Origin: Lithobates sylvaticus
Lineage: Eukaryota; Chordata; Amphibia; Anura; Ranidae
Direction of reading: 5' to 3'
Length of the DNA: 64,000 nt
NCBI GenBank assembly: GCA_028564925.1
Contig: CM053029.1
Location: 585,613,168-585,677,167, forward strand
The notes below the pieces were generated by a model, which did no database searches, was not told the DNA's origin, and saw nothing but the letters and a program-made list of their open reading frames with translations. The position numbers and the translations under genes were made by a program. The stretch's first letter is position 1. Each line of letters opens with the position of its first letter. Below are positions 1-9,191 of this stretch, piece by piece.

Positions 1-401
1 TTTAATTATCGATGCTCCCCGCTGAAACCACTGCCTGTGGAAGGGAATTCCACACCCTAACCACTCTTACAGTAGAGACCCTCTACGCAGTTTAAGGTTA
101 AACTGCTTTTCTTCTAATTTTAGTGAATGGCCGCGTGTCTTATTAAATTCCCTTGGAAAAAAGGAGGCTCCCACTATGTCAGCGATAGCATTGTGTGTAG
201 ACCAAAAAGACCCCCTATATGGGACTTTGACAGACCACCAACTCATGCGACAAAACTATAAAATATAGTATTTATTGATACAAAAATATTAAAAGCAGAC
301 GACTAGCATCTGAATGATGACAATATGCAATACAGTACAAAAAGAACATAAAAAACATAGAACAATATAACAGCACTTAAGCTCTCATGGGGATTAGATG
401 C

Positions 402-452
402 CCCAAAATCCGAAGCGTTTCCAGTTTTTTTCAAAACTTTCATCAGGGGTGG
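402..452 (-). ncRNA. Hammerhead type I-like ribozyme motif, left arm
   Basis: On the minus strand the order is ACCC, CTGATGA, a hairpin with AGTTTT/AAAACT stem II, GAAA, then CGCTTC and GGAT. The two catalytic boxes (CUGANGA and GAAA) match the hammerhead core. The bases after GAAA deviate from the two-base-pair stem III seen in the sister arm, so this copy is probably inactive. Its mirror copy is at 1060-1112. Confidence 0.5.
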
Positions 453-1059
453 AGAGTAAGGTGAAGTACAATGTAATAATCGCTCGTGATGGAGCCAATA
501 CTCAACAAGAGATAGAGATACAAATTGATTACGGGTAGAGCTAAACCTCAGAACTGGAACTTTAGTGACAACCCTAGGGGTTGGCACATACCTCCGTGTC
601 GAATACAGGATGGAATGGGTACTGCGTATAACAGGTCCACTGCCTCCCTAAAAATTATAGGGGGCTGGGATAAAGCCCACACCAAATAGCCAGAGAAAGA
701 TCCAGGCCCTAAATAAGGCTCCCAGGAAGTTCCCTGTATATATTGGATCCTTCTGGTAGAGGTGCCAGTGAGGTGTGTCGTCTGGATAGAGGTGCTGCCC
801 CTCCTGGGAGTCTTATTTAGGGCTTGTATCTTTCTCTGGCTATTTGGTGTGGGCTTTATCCCACCCCCCTATAATTTTTAGGGAGGCAGTGGACCTGTTA
901 TTCGCAGTACCCATTCCATCCTGTATTCGACACGGAGGTCCCTAGGGTTGTCACTGAAGTTCCAGTTCTGAGGTTTAGCTGTACCCGTAATAAATTTGTA
1001 TCTCTATCTCTCGTTGAGTATTGGCTCCATCATGAGCGATTATTGTACTTCACCTTACT

Positions 1060-1112
1060 CTCCACCCCTGATGACAGTTTTGAAAAAAAAATGGAAACGC
1101 GTCGGGTTTGGG
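1060..1112 (+). ncRNA. Hammerhead type I-like ribozyme motif, right arm
   Basis: Reading 5' to 3': stem I strand ACCC (1064-1067), CTGATGA (1068-1074), a stem II region, GAAA (1094-1097), a two-base-pair stem III with GC loop (A-C, GC, G-T), then the cleavage-site C and stem I partner GGGT. All invariant core positions of a type I hammerhead are present. Stem II in this copy has a mismatch and a long A run. Minimal hammerheads with very short stem III are known in Penelope-like elements and newt satellite DNA; activity here is untested. Confidence 0.55.
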
Positions 1113-1606
1113 GCATCTAATCCCCATGAGAGCTTAAGTGCTGTTATATTGTTCTATGTTTTTTATGTTCTTTTTGTACTGTATTGCATATTGTCATCAT
1201 TCAGATGCTAGTCGTCTGCTTTTAATATTTTTGTATCAATAAATACTATATTTTATAGTTTTGTCGCATGAGTTGGTGGTCTGTCAAAGTCCCATATAGG
1301 GGGTCTTTTTGTCTATTAAATTCCCTTAGGCGGAAAGGTTTTAACCCTATTGTGGGGTCACCAGTACAGTATTTGTACATTGAACTCATATCCCCTCTCA
1401 AGTTCAGTGCTCTCAACCTTTCCTCATAAGTAATATCCTCCAGTCCCTTTATTAGTTTTGTTGCCCTTCTCTGGGCTCTCTCCAGTTCCAGAACATCCTT
1501 CCTGAGGACTGATGCCTATAACTGGACAGCATACTCCAAGTGTGGCCGGACCAGAGTCTTATAGAGTGGGAGAATTATTGTTTTATCTCTGGAGTTGATC
1601 CCCTTT

Positions 1607-2702
1607 TTAATGCATGCCACTATTCTGTTGGCTTGCAGCAGCTTGGCATTGCATGCCATTGCTGAGATTATCATCTACTAGGACCCCCAGGTCCTTTTCC
1701 ATCCTAGATTCCCCCAGAGGTTCTCCCCCCAGTGAATAGATTGCATTCATATTTTTGCCACCCAAATGCATTATTTTACATTTTTCCACATTAAACCTCA
1801 TTTGCCATGTAGTTGCCCATCCCATTAATTTGTTCAGATCTTCTTGCAAGGTTTCCACATCCCGCAGAGAAGTTATTGCCCTGCTTAGCTTAGTATCGTC
1901 TGCAAATACAAAGATTGAGCTGTTTATCCCATCCTCCAGGTCGTTTATGAATACATTAAATAGAATTGGTCCCAGGACAGAACCCTGGGGGACCCCACTT
2001 TCCATCCCTGCCCATTCCGAGTACTCCCCATTTATCACTAACCTCTGAACTTGCCCCTGTAGCCAGTTTTCAATCCATGTACTCACCCTATGGTCCATGC
2101 CAACTGACCTTACTTTGTACAGTAAACATTTATGGGGAACTGTGTCAAATGCTTTTGCAAAATCAAGATAAACCACGTCTACGGGCCTAACTTTATGCAG
2201 ATGGCAGTTCACCTCCTCCTAGAAGGTTAATAGATTGGTTTGACAAGAACGATTCTTCATGAATCCATACTGATTACTGCTAATGATACCATTGTCATTA
2301 CTAAAATCTTGTATATAGTCCCTCATCACCCCCCTCCATGAGCTTGCATACTATTGATGTTAGGCTAACTGGTCTGTAATTCCCAGGGATGTGTCTTGTC
2401 CCTTTTTTAAATATTTGCAGTACTTTGGCTTTTCTCCAATCAGCCGGTACCATTTTAGTCAGTACACTGTTTGTAAAAATTAGGAACAATGGTCTGGCAA
2501 TTACTTGACTGAGTTCCTTAAAGACCCTCGGGTGAAAGTCACCTGGTTCCAGTGAGTCTATTTTTTTACTTCTGTCCTCTGTTAGCCATGAGGGTGCTTT
2601 CTGTGACGTCTCATGAAGATAAACCTTGCAGTTTTGGTTACTAAAGCGCCCGGATTCCCTCGTGAAAACTGAAGAGAAGAATAAATGCAATACCTTCTCC
2701 AT
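1607..2702 (-). pseudogene. CR1 reverse transcriptase fragments
   Basis: Two open pieces carry the CR1 reverse transcriptase. The N-terminal piece (2702-2301) has the pre-palm sequence ending GNYRPVSLTSI. The palm piece (2212-1607) shows YLDFAKAFDTVPHKCL, SGVPQGSVLGPILFNVFIND and the catalytic box FADDTKLS, followed by the thumb-side MRFNVEKCKIMHLG. The two aspartates of FADD, which hold the metal ions for copying RNA into DNA, are intact. The pieces lie in different frames, and about 90 bases separate them, so no full enzyme can be made. The family normally performs target-primed reverse transcription at its own nicks. Identification is secure at clade level; the subfamily is not resolved. 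Confidence 0.9.
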
Positions 2703-2967
2703 CTCTCCATCCTTAGTAACCAGATTACCTTCATCATTCTTTATGGGACCAATATGATCTGACCTCCCTTTCTTACTATTTATGTACTTAAAGAATTTCT
2801 AGGGATTTTTCTTACTCTCCTCCGCTATGTGCCTTTCATGTTCTATCTTAGTTACCCATATTGCACCCTTACATTTCTTGCTGCATTCTTTGTAAAGTTG
2901 GAATGCTAATGATGATCCCTCAGCCTTGTATTTTTTGAAGGCCTTCTCCTTTTCTTTTATATGCATT

Positions 2968-3890
2968 TTAAGTTGGAGTTAAACCACCCAGGACTTTTAT
3001 TCGCTTTTTTATTGGAATGCACTGGCTAATGCCCTTATTTAATATGCTCTTAAAGCAAACCCATTTCTCCCCCGTGTTCTTTGTTCCTAAGATTTTATCC
3101 CAATTAGTATCTTCTAGCAAGGCTCGTAGCTTAGGGAAGTTGGCTCTTTTGAAATTCAGTGTCTTTGTATTCCCCTTATGTTTCCTATTAGTGTGATTTA
3201 TACTGAAACTAATTGACCTGTGATCGCTGTTTCCTAAATTTTCCACATCCATAATCAGGTCTGTATTGTTGGTAATCGGTAGGTCTAGCAACGCATTGTT
3301 TCTAGTTCGTTTACCAACTGACCCATGAAATTGTCCTACAAGACATTTTGGAACTGGCGCGCCTTAGATGAATGCGTGGTTCCCTCTACCCAGTCTATGT
3401 CTGGATAATTAAAATCCCCCATTATGATGACACTTCCCATCCTTGCAGCTAATCCAAGTTGTGATAGGAGGTCCGCCTCCTCCCTTTGGTTAGGGGGCCT
3501 ATAGAATACTCCCAGTATTACTTTCCCCTTAGTTTCATCCCTTTGCAGCTCTACCAATAAGGATTCCACCTCCTCCCTTGCTCCCTTAGTGATGTCATCT
3601 CTCACATTCACTTATACATCATTTTTGATATACAGGAATACCCTCCACCTTTCTTAACCTATCTATCCCTGTGATATAGGGAATACCCTTATGTTTAGGG
3701 AATGTTTGCCAGCCAATTATGAGAGCTGCTTAAGCAAGTCTCTGAAATTCCTACACAATCTAAATCCTCCTTGTACATTAGTAGCTCCAGTTCTCCCATC
3801 TTGTCCGTCAGACTCTTGGCATTGGTGAACACGCCACGCAGTTTAGACCGGTCACATACTGTCTCCTTATTGGGTGTTCTGAGGTTGCAA
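2968..3890 (-). pseudogene. CR1 AP-like endonuclease fragments
   Basis: This is the APE-type endonuclease that nicks target DNA for LINE insertion. The upstream end (about 3840-3720) reads RGVFTNAKSLTDKMGELELL, the usual start of CR1 endonucleases. The 3611-3336 piece carries ILGVFYRPPNQ and the catalytic GDFNYPDIDW motif. The 3291-2968 piece opens with a linker and GNSDHRSISFSI, the SDH motif containing the catalytic histidine. Frame changes separate these pieces. Its position immediately upstream of the reverse transcriptase, on the same strand, matches CR1 ORF2 architecture. Confidence 0.85.
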
Positions 3891-3900
3891 ATAGGACTTG

Positions 3901-4304
3901 TTACTATACAGTACTTACCTCGGGTTAAGGTGCTTTAGTCAACCTGCCACTAATGTCTGCAATACTACCCTCTGGAATATTTTCCGCACTGACTGTCTCT
4001 ACCTCTGGACCCTCCCCCCGTCACCTAGTTTAAAAGCCCCTTTTCGGCTATCTTCACACCCCTCCGCTCCCGCTCCCTATTGTCACTTGTAAACACAGAA
4101 GCCTTCCATGCTTACAAGGGACAGCTTTGCTCTCAGGGGCTACTGCACACAAAACAGGGACAGATCTCCAGAATCTGAGAAAAAAATGATCTCCCTGCAA
4201 GGCGAGGCAGAGTGGCTTACACAAGGAGGTATTAGAGCCGGGCTGCGTAGGAGAGAGAGATGCGAGGAAGCTTTGGGGGAAGGGTAGTTGGGGTTGGGTT
4301 TCCC
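3901..4304. other. Upstream flank of the CR1 copy, not identified
   Basis: Moderately GC-rich sequence beyond the recognisable endonuclease. It may be the CR1 5' region or an unrelated low-copy segment. Overlapping open frames exist on both strands but show no motif. Confidence 0.3.
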
Positions 4305-4424
4305 CTAAACCCTGCACTCAGTACACAGCACACCCCTGAACTCTGCACTCTGTATGTAACGCACTCCTGAACCCTGCACTCTGTACATAGCACGCCCCCT
4401 AAACCCAGCATTCTGTACACAGCA
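4305..4424. repeat. Short degenerate minisatellite, ~31 bp unit
   Basis: Nearly four copies of a unit built on CCTGCACTCTGTACACAGCA followed by a C-rich spacer and TAAA or TGAA. Copies differ by several substitutions. No coding sense. Confidence 0.7.
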
Positions 4425-4539
4425 TTGCTGGGACTTGCGGCACACTCCAAGGAACACCAACTTGTCAGAACACCATCGTTATGGACTTTTGCCACTATGG
4501 ACTTACCATTTGTGGACTCTTCCTGAACAGATATGCTGG

Positions 4540-5429
4540 GGCAGCCACAGTTAATGTTAGTTAGGAAAAGGACATTCTGAAGTTATTCAAGGGGTGCATG
4601 CTGGTTCTGGCATATTCCAAAGGACCGGTGTCTTTAATAGCACTATGGGGTATGAAGTAACACCACTACAAAAGGTTAACTCAGCAAATACAAGGAAGAG
4701 GTGTAAGTGTAGTTGCTTTGAGTAACCAAGGGAATAACACGCTAACAAGCAACCAGTCATTAGGCGCGGTATCTGGTAAGGTGAAAGGTCCTCCGGTAGC
4801 GAGGGGGTCGGTAACCTGGCTCCCTTCCAAGCAGTCGCCACAGCAAGCCAAGGACCATAGGAGGCATTTAAGGACCAAATATATGATTTTCAGAAATGCG
4901 AAACACCCAGAGACACAAAATTTGGCTGAAACCACAGGGACACGCACACACTCTACAGGACTTCAGCTCTATACACGAGTGGCCTGTCTTGGAAATTCTG
5001 TGTCCCTGGGTGTTTCATGTTTTTGTCCTAGATCCTGGGAAGGTTTGTGCTCTAAGTGGACCGCATCCCCTGAAGAAACTCATATTGAGGGCGAAACATG
5101 TTGGGAACTACATCAAACTTGCTGTGTTCGTAAGGACTGTACTATATGTACTCACTGTGATATTGTTTTTCAATATTTTTAACTAATGTTAAAATAGAAT
5201 GTTTTTTCTTTTAATACTTTCTTTGGATCTATTTCCTAGTAAACGCACCTTAAAACTCCCATACATACTCCAATATCTGTCCATTGCTGCACTGACGGTG
5301 ACTATGCTGATTCTGGTGCATAGTGTTATTCTATACCTACTACTGACTACTGATCCCACTGTATGTTGAGTGTTACTATTACTATTGCTAATCCTCTTTT
5401 ATGCCTTTTTTATTACCAGGTTCTCAATT
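4540..5429 (+). mobile_element. Retroposon-like repeat with hammerhead-like core
   Basis: No coding motif. The stretch holds a hammerhead-like core at 5063-5110, then an AT-rich tail, the same order as the arms of the 155-1313 element. A small inverted pair (CTGTGTCCCTGGGTGTTTC against GAAACACCCAGAGACACA) lies at 4899-5021. Ends and target duplication were not found, so limits are approximate. Confidence 0.4.
5063..5110 (+). ncRNA. Hammerhead type I-like ribozyme motif
   Basis: TCCC, CTGAAGA (5070-5076), a loop region with CTC/GAG, GAAA (5093-5096), A-C/AT loop/G-T, a T at the cleavage position, then GGGA pairing with TCCC. The core agrees with CUGANGA...GAAA...UH and has a four-base-pair stem I. 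Stem II is weak. Independent in sequence from the motif at 1060-1112 outside the core, which makes chance conservation less likely. Confidence 0.45.
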
Positions 5430-5550
5430 CAAAGTCCGTCGGAAATTCCGACAGAAAAAGACCGTTGGGCATACACACGGTCAGAAAATCCGATGAAAAG
5501 CTCCCATCGGACTGTTTCCATCGGAAATTCCGACCGTGTGTACGCCGCAT
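5430..5550. mobile_element. Truncated copy of the CCGTACACACGGTCGG MITE family
   Basis: Contains TCCGTCGGAAATTCCGACAG, ATACACACGGTCAGAAAATC and the right-end word CCGACCGTGTGTACGCCGCA. It represents the outer parts of the family seen complete at 7491-7916, with the central region lost. Confidence 0.75.
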
Positions 5551-6032
5551 TAGTGTGTGACGATATACAGTACTAAGACTTGCTTTTTTAAATGCTTTAC
5601 CACCACAGATAACAGATGAGTTCATGACGTGACCTATCTGTACATACACGGAATATCTGATAAGTATTTTCAGCATTTAATAAAGACTCAGAAATGCAGG
5701 TCAGCAAGCTTTGATTACTTTGTTTTATATGGCAGTCATTCTGTTTTCTTAATGAAGGGTGAACTTTACCTTCTCTGATACACAACATAGACTTTAATGT
5801 ATATTTTATTACAGACAAGTAAATCACGCTTTTGTGACATATGGAATACTTTATATTGTCTCAAATCAAAGAATCGTTTAAAGCATTTCACTGATGTTCC
5901 TCCGACTACAGAACAAAGCAAACCATAAATTTCCTGTTTTACTGCAATAAATGTATTGCATTCTGGAAAAGAATAAGCATGATTTCTATGTAAGAAATAA
6001 ATCTATAGGTTTAAAATAATAGTAAATAAAAT
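5551..6032. other. AT-rich low-copy sequence
   Basis: Nothing recognisable. No motif-bearing open frame and no repeat that recurs elsewhere in the window. Confidence 0.5.
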
Positions 6033-6592
6033 TAGTGGTGCCCGGAAAAGGGGAATTCCGGAAACCGAAATCGAAAATTCAGGGTGCATTTGGCCAAAAA
6101 CCGAAAACCGAAATGGACAGTTAAAAAAAATAAAAAATGTTTTTACATGTAATTAATGTGGCTGGTGTTTTTGCATTGATATCAATGGGACTCGATCTTG
6201 CATTGAAGTCGATAGGGGGCGTTTTTGCATTAAAGTTAATGGGACGAGATTTTGCATTGAAGTCAATAGGATGCGATTTTGCATTGAAGTCAATGGGATG
6301 TGACTTTGTATTGAAGTCACTAGAGGGTGGTTTTGCATTGAAGTCAATGGGACGCGATTCTGCGTTGAAGTCAATGGACACGATTTTCCATTAAAGTCAC
6401 TAGGAGGCGATTTTGCATTTGAAGTCAATAGGACACTATTTTTCATTGAAGTCAATGGATGCGATTTTGCATTTGAAGTCAACAGGACGCAGCATGCTAT
6501 TATCGGCACTTTTTTTTTTTCTATTGGCAAAACGCTGATAACCCTATTTTCAGCCGATAATTTTTGGTGCCAAATATATCGGTGCATCCCTA
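6033..6592. mobile_element. hAT-like non-autonomous element with internal minisatellite
   Basis: Ends TAGTGGTGCCCGG and CGGTGCATCCCTA are imperfect inverted repeats of the TAGGGATGCACCG type known from vertebrate hAT elements. Flanks AATAAAAT (6025-6032) and AATAAAAC (6593-6600) match at 7 of 8 positions, the 8 bp duplication expected for hAT. Inside the left end are runs of CCGAAAACCGAAA. The core is a tandem array (next entry). No transposase. Confidence 0.7.
6165..6480 (+). repeat. Minisatellite, ~24-27 bp unit
   Basis: About a dozen diverged copies of a unit reading TTTTGCATTGAAGTCAATGG plus a short GC-rich linker. The periodic open frames on both strands are a by-product of the repeat length being near a multiple of three. 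Confidence 0.85.
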
Positions 6593-6601
6593 AATAAAAC
6601 C

Positions 6602-8837
6602 TTAAAGTGTAACTAAACCCAAAGACAAAAATGTCATTTATTTCAGCTTGTCATTACATACAGTAGATGTGGTGGCTGAATTAGTTACCTTCTTTCCTTT
6701 ATTTTCACCTGCTGATCCTGCGAGTAACACATGTAGTGTCCTCCTCTAGTTAAGCTGTTTAATTTTCAGGCTAAATTTAATTGTTGGTTTCACTGTAGCC
6801 AGTGAAGCAACGATCCATTGTTTTTGTCTGCTCATGGCTAGCTAAGCTAGGTGTTTGATGTCCTCTACCTGCTTCTTGGAGAAGCTTCCAGAATATAGGG
6901 CAGGGAGAGTCAAATATCCAGTTACGAATATTGATCACGTCTCAGCCAGTCGCTGGAAGTAGGTGGTTGGGGAGGTGATTAATGTTTGGGAGGCCTCAGC
7001 AGAGGGGTCTTTTCTTCTTCAGTGAGGGTCTCAGTTCTGCTGGGGCTGCTGCCCCTAGGTGGCACCCATTGTAGAGAAGATTTGAAGTTTGGCCCTTGGC
7101 AGCTGCTAGGCTGAAGACCTGGAAAAGAGTTGCTAAGGACATTTTGCTGGAGAACATCAACCTGTAGTAATGGTCTGGAGATGGATCTTTTGGCTCCCTC
7201 ATAGAAAAGTGTAGAGTGGATGGTAGGTGGAAGACAGCTCCATGGACATTGTGAGTACGACCTTGCAATGGACTTTTGGGTATGCTTGTGCTGAAATGGA
7301 ATTAGATGCCAGAGGGTTGTAGCAATATTGACATTCCCTATTACCTTCAACAAAGTCTGTTTAGAGAAGATAAGTGGGAAGGTGTCCAACTGTTATTGGA
7401 GTCTACCGTTTGGGAGTATCCTGTACCATGAACACCTTTCCTGTTTAAACTTATTCAGCAATAATATGTAAAAAGACATCCCCAAGACTAATGCCCCGTA
7501 CACACGGTCGGAAATTCCGACCACAAAATCCGTCGGATTTTTTCCGACGGATTTTGTCCGACACTGGTGTTGCATACACACGGTCGGACAAAGTTGTCGG
7601 AAAATCCGATCATCCTGAACGTGGTGACGTTCGTTGCGTACGATGGGACTACGTAGAGGCTAGTAGGCAATAGCTTTGGTCTTGTAATGTGATCTGAGCA
7701 TGCGCGGCACTTTGTCCGTCGGAATTCGCTACACACGATCGGAAAAAGTCCGATAGGACTTTGTTGTCGGAAAATTTGAGAACAGGATCTCAAACTTTTT
7801 CTGCCGGAAATTCCGACGGAAAAAGTCAGATGGAGCCCACACACGGTCGGAATTTCCGACAACATGGTCCCATAGGACATTTTCCGTCGGAAAATCTGAG
7901 TGTGTGTACGGGGCATTAGCCTGTATTGTCGGTGTGCATGGAACTGTGTTTGTGACTTGCAGCCTCTTTACTACCACCAAGGGAGAACCTGAATTTCCAG
8001 CCGTCCATCCGAGGCCGCTACACACACACCCTATATTTCTGTCTGGCTACACTCACTCCTTCACTGTATCAATGGAGGGAGCCATGGTTGTCACCCTAAG
8101 ACAGGCCAACAAATACCTGTCCACTAATCCATCCCGGTTTCTGACAATCTGAGTGTAGAACCCTCTAGTGTGCTAGAGTAAGTAGTGTTGTTTTTTTTTG
8201 TTAGTGTAGCTCAAATGTTTGGCTTGGCTAGCAGCCAAGCCTGTGTTTGAAACTGGGTCAGGGTGAGTGATCCAAGGAGGCTGGTAAGACTGAGCAGGCA
8301 TCTCTGATACCTCCTCCTACTTCTGGAACTTCTGAGATATTTCCAGAAGAATGAGAGGGAGGTTAGAAGAAGCTGTCTTGAGTATTCATATACTCATGGT
8401 CAGCCCAGCTGGGGGAGGAGAGTTCTAGTGGAAGCCAGATATGGAGTGCTGGGAGGCTGTCGGAGACCCTTGAGAGAAGCCACCTAGTCTGGGGGAGGGG
8501 TGATCTTGGGTCTGGGGCTCAGGTGATGCTTTCATTGGCTCCCGTTACTGTCAATCACAGCAGGTGAACCAATGAGGAGAGAGTGGGGGCAGGGCCGGGA
8601 CGCTCTTCTTGTGTGAATGGACACACAGAGCAGTGGCTCAGGAACGAGCCTGCTCAGTGCCCCCATAGCAAGCTGCTATGGCAACACTTGGCAGGAGGGA
8701 GGGATCAGGAGAGCCAGCAGGGGACCTGGAAAGAGGAGGATCTGGGCTGCTCTATGCAAAACCAGTACACAGAGTAGGTAAGTGTGACATGTTTGTTATT
8801 TTTTAAATAAAAAAATCTGCCTTTAATATCACTTTAA
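6602..8837. mobile_element. TTAA-flanked non-autonomous element(s), composite
   Basis: The left end TTAAAGTGTAACTAAACCCA and the right end TAATATCACTTTAA both show the TTAA-AAGTG signature of the other TTAA elements here. The span may be one element or two fragments fused; a CCGTACAC-type MITE (7491-7916) is nested in it. The 8470-8790 part is GC-rich with promoter-like CpGs but has no coding motif. TTAA flanks suggest mobilisation by a piggyBac-type enzyme; that is inference. Confidence 0.45.
7491..7916 (+). mobile_element. MITE, CCGTACACACGGTCGG family, full length
   Basis: A 426 bp element with terminal inverted repeats ATGCCCCGTACACACGGTCG, flanked by TA on both sides. The interior is packed with inverted and direct copies of TCCGTCGGAAATTCCGAC, so it could fold into many hairpins. 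A central unique block contains GAACGTGGTGACGTTCGTTG. Other copies: 20795-21193, 42795-43119, 53286-53713, 54787-55211 and a fragment at 5430-5550. TA duplications would fit a Tc1/mariner-type mover, but the superfamily is not proven. Confidence 0.85.
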
Positions 8838-9191
8838 AAGAGAAGCATTGGAAACTTTTTTTTCAAAATCATACTTACCTAGGAGGATGCAGCATCGGTC
8901 CGATGCTGCATCTGTCTCCCGCCGACTCACAAACACAGACGATCGATCAGTCAGTCACCACTGTCTGCTCTGACCCCCCCCCCCCCCCCCGCGCTCACTG
9001 GAGTGCTGAGCTGTGGAGGGGGCGGGAGCAAACGGCTCAGGCTTTCAGGGGCTCGCTCAGAGGCCGAGAGCCAGTCCGGGCAAGTGGGCGGATCCCAGTC
9101 ATATGGTTGTGATCTTTCCTGAGTCTGGACCAGCTCTGTGGGGGTCCCAAGAAAATAGAGGAATATCATGTGCACTGGAATTCCCCTTTAA
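8834..9191. mobile_element. TTAA-flanked MITE next to the satellite
   Basis: Starts TTAAAAGAGAAGCATTGG, sharing its TTAA with the end of the preceding element, and ends GGAATTCCCCTTTAA. It holds an inner palindrome GATGCAGCATCGG/CCGATGCTGCATC (8885-8913) and a C-run at about 8976-8990. Its last ~48 bp recur in each unit of the array that follows. Confidence 0.65.

Larger units (their letters stand above)
155..1313. mobile_element. Palindromic retroposon-like element with two outward arms (14 bp target duplication)
   Basis: Arms of about 500 bp (roughly 199-725 and 808-1313) are reverse complements with scattered mismatches, around a loop of some 80 bp. The element sits inside the CR1 3' region between direct repeats TATTAAATTCCCTT at 141-154 and 1314-1327. 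The left end carries 44 extra bases (155-198) not mirrored on the right. Each arm reads outward as a hammerhead-like core, the word CATCTAATCCCCATGAG, then AATAAA near the outer end. The long target duplication argues for retroposition rather than cut-and-paste. Head-to-head copies, an asymmetric end extension and hammerhead motifs are all known from Penelope-like elements, so a non-autonomous Penelope relative is my best guess; no coding region is present. Confidence 0.7.
1..3900 (-). mobile_element. CR1-clade LINE, degraded, split by a later insertion
   Basis: A non-LTR retrotransposon on the minus strand. Reading leftward from about 3.9 kb it shows an endonuclease, a linker, a reverse transcriptase and a 3' region that runs off the left edge. 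The coding part is broken into separate open pieces by frameshifts and stops. The 3' region is interrupted at 155-1313 by a palindromic element flanked by 14 bp direct repeats. The same 3' region recurs at 18432-18766 (plus strand) and 56910-57625 (minus strand), so three copies of the family lie in the window. CR1 membership rests on the reverse transcriptase motifs and the overall order. The 5' limit near 3.9 kb is soft. Confidence 0.88.

Noticed and set aside
303-1211. Mirror-image open frames (FYVFYVLFVLYCILSS) in the palindromic arms, as a possible membrane peptide
   Set aside because: They lie in the retroposon tail, are explained by AT-rich sequence, and the two arms differ by frame-disrupting changes.
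6121-6587. Long open frames on both strands through the 6.1-6.6 kb array
   Set aside because: They follow the repeat period; residues repeat with it and both strands are open, so they are artefacts.
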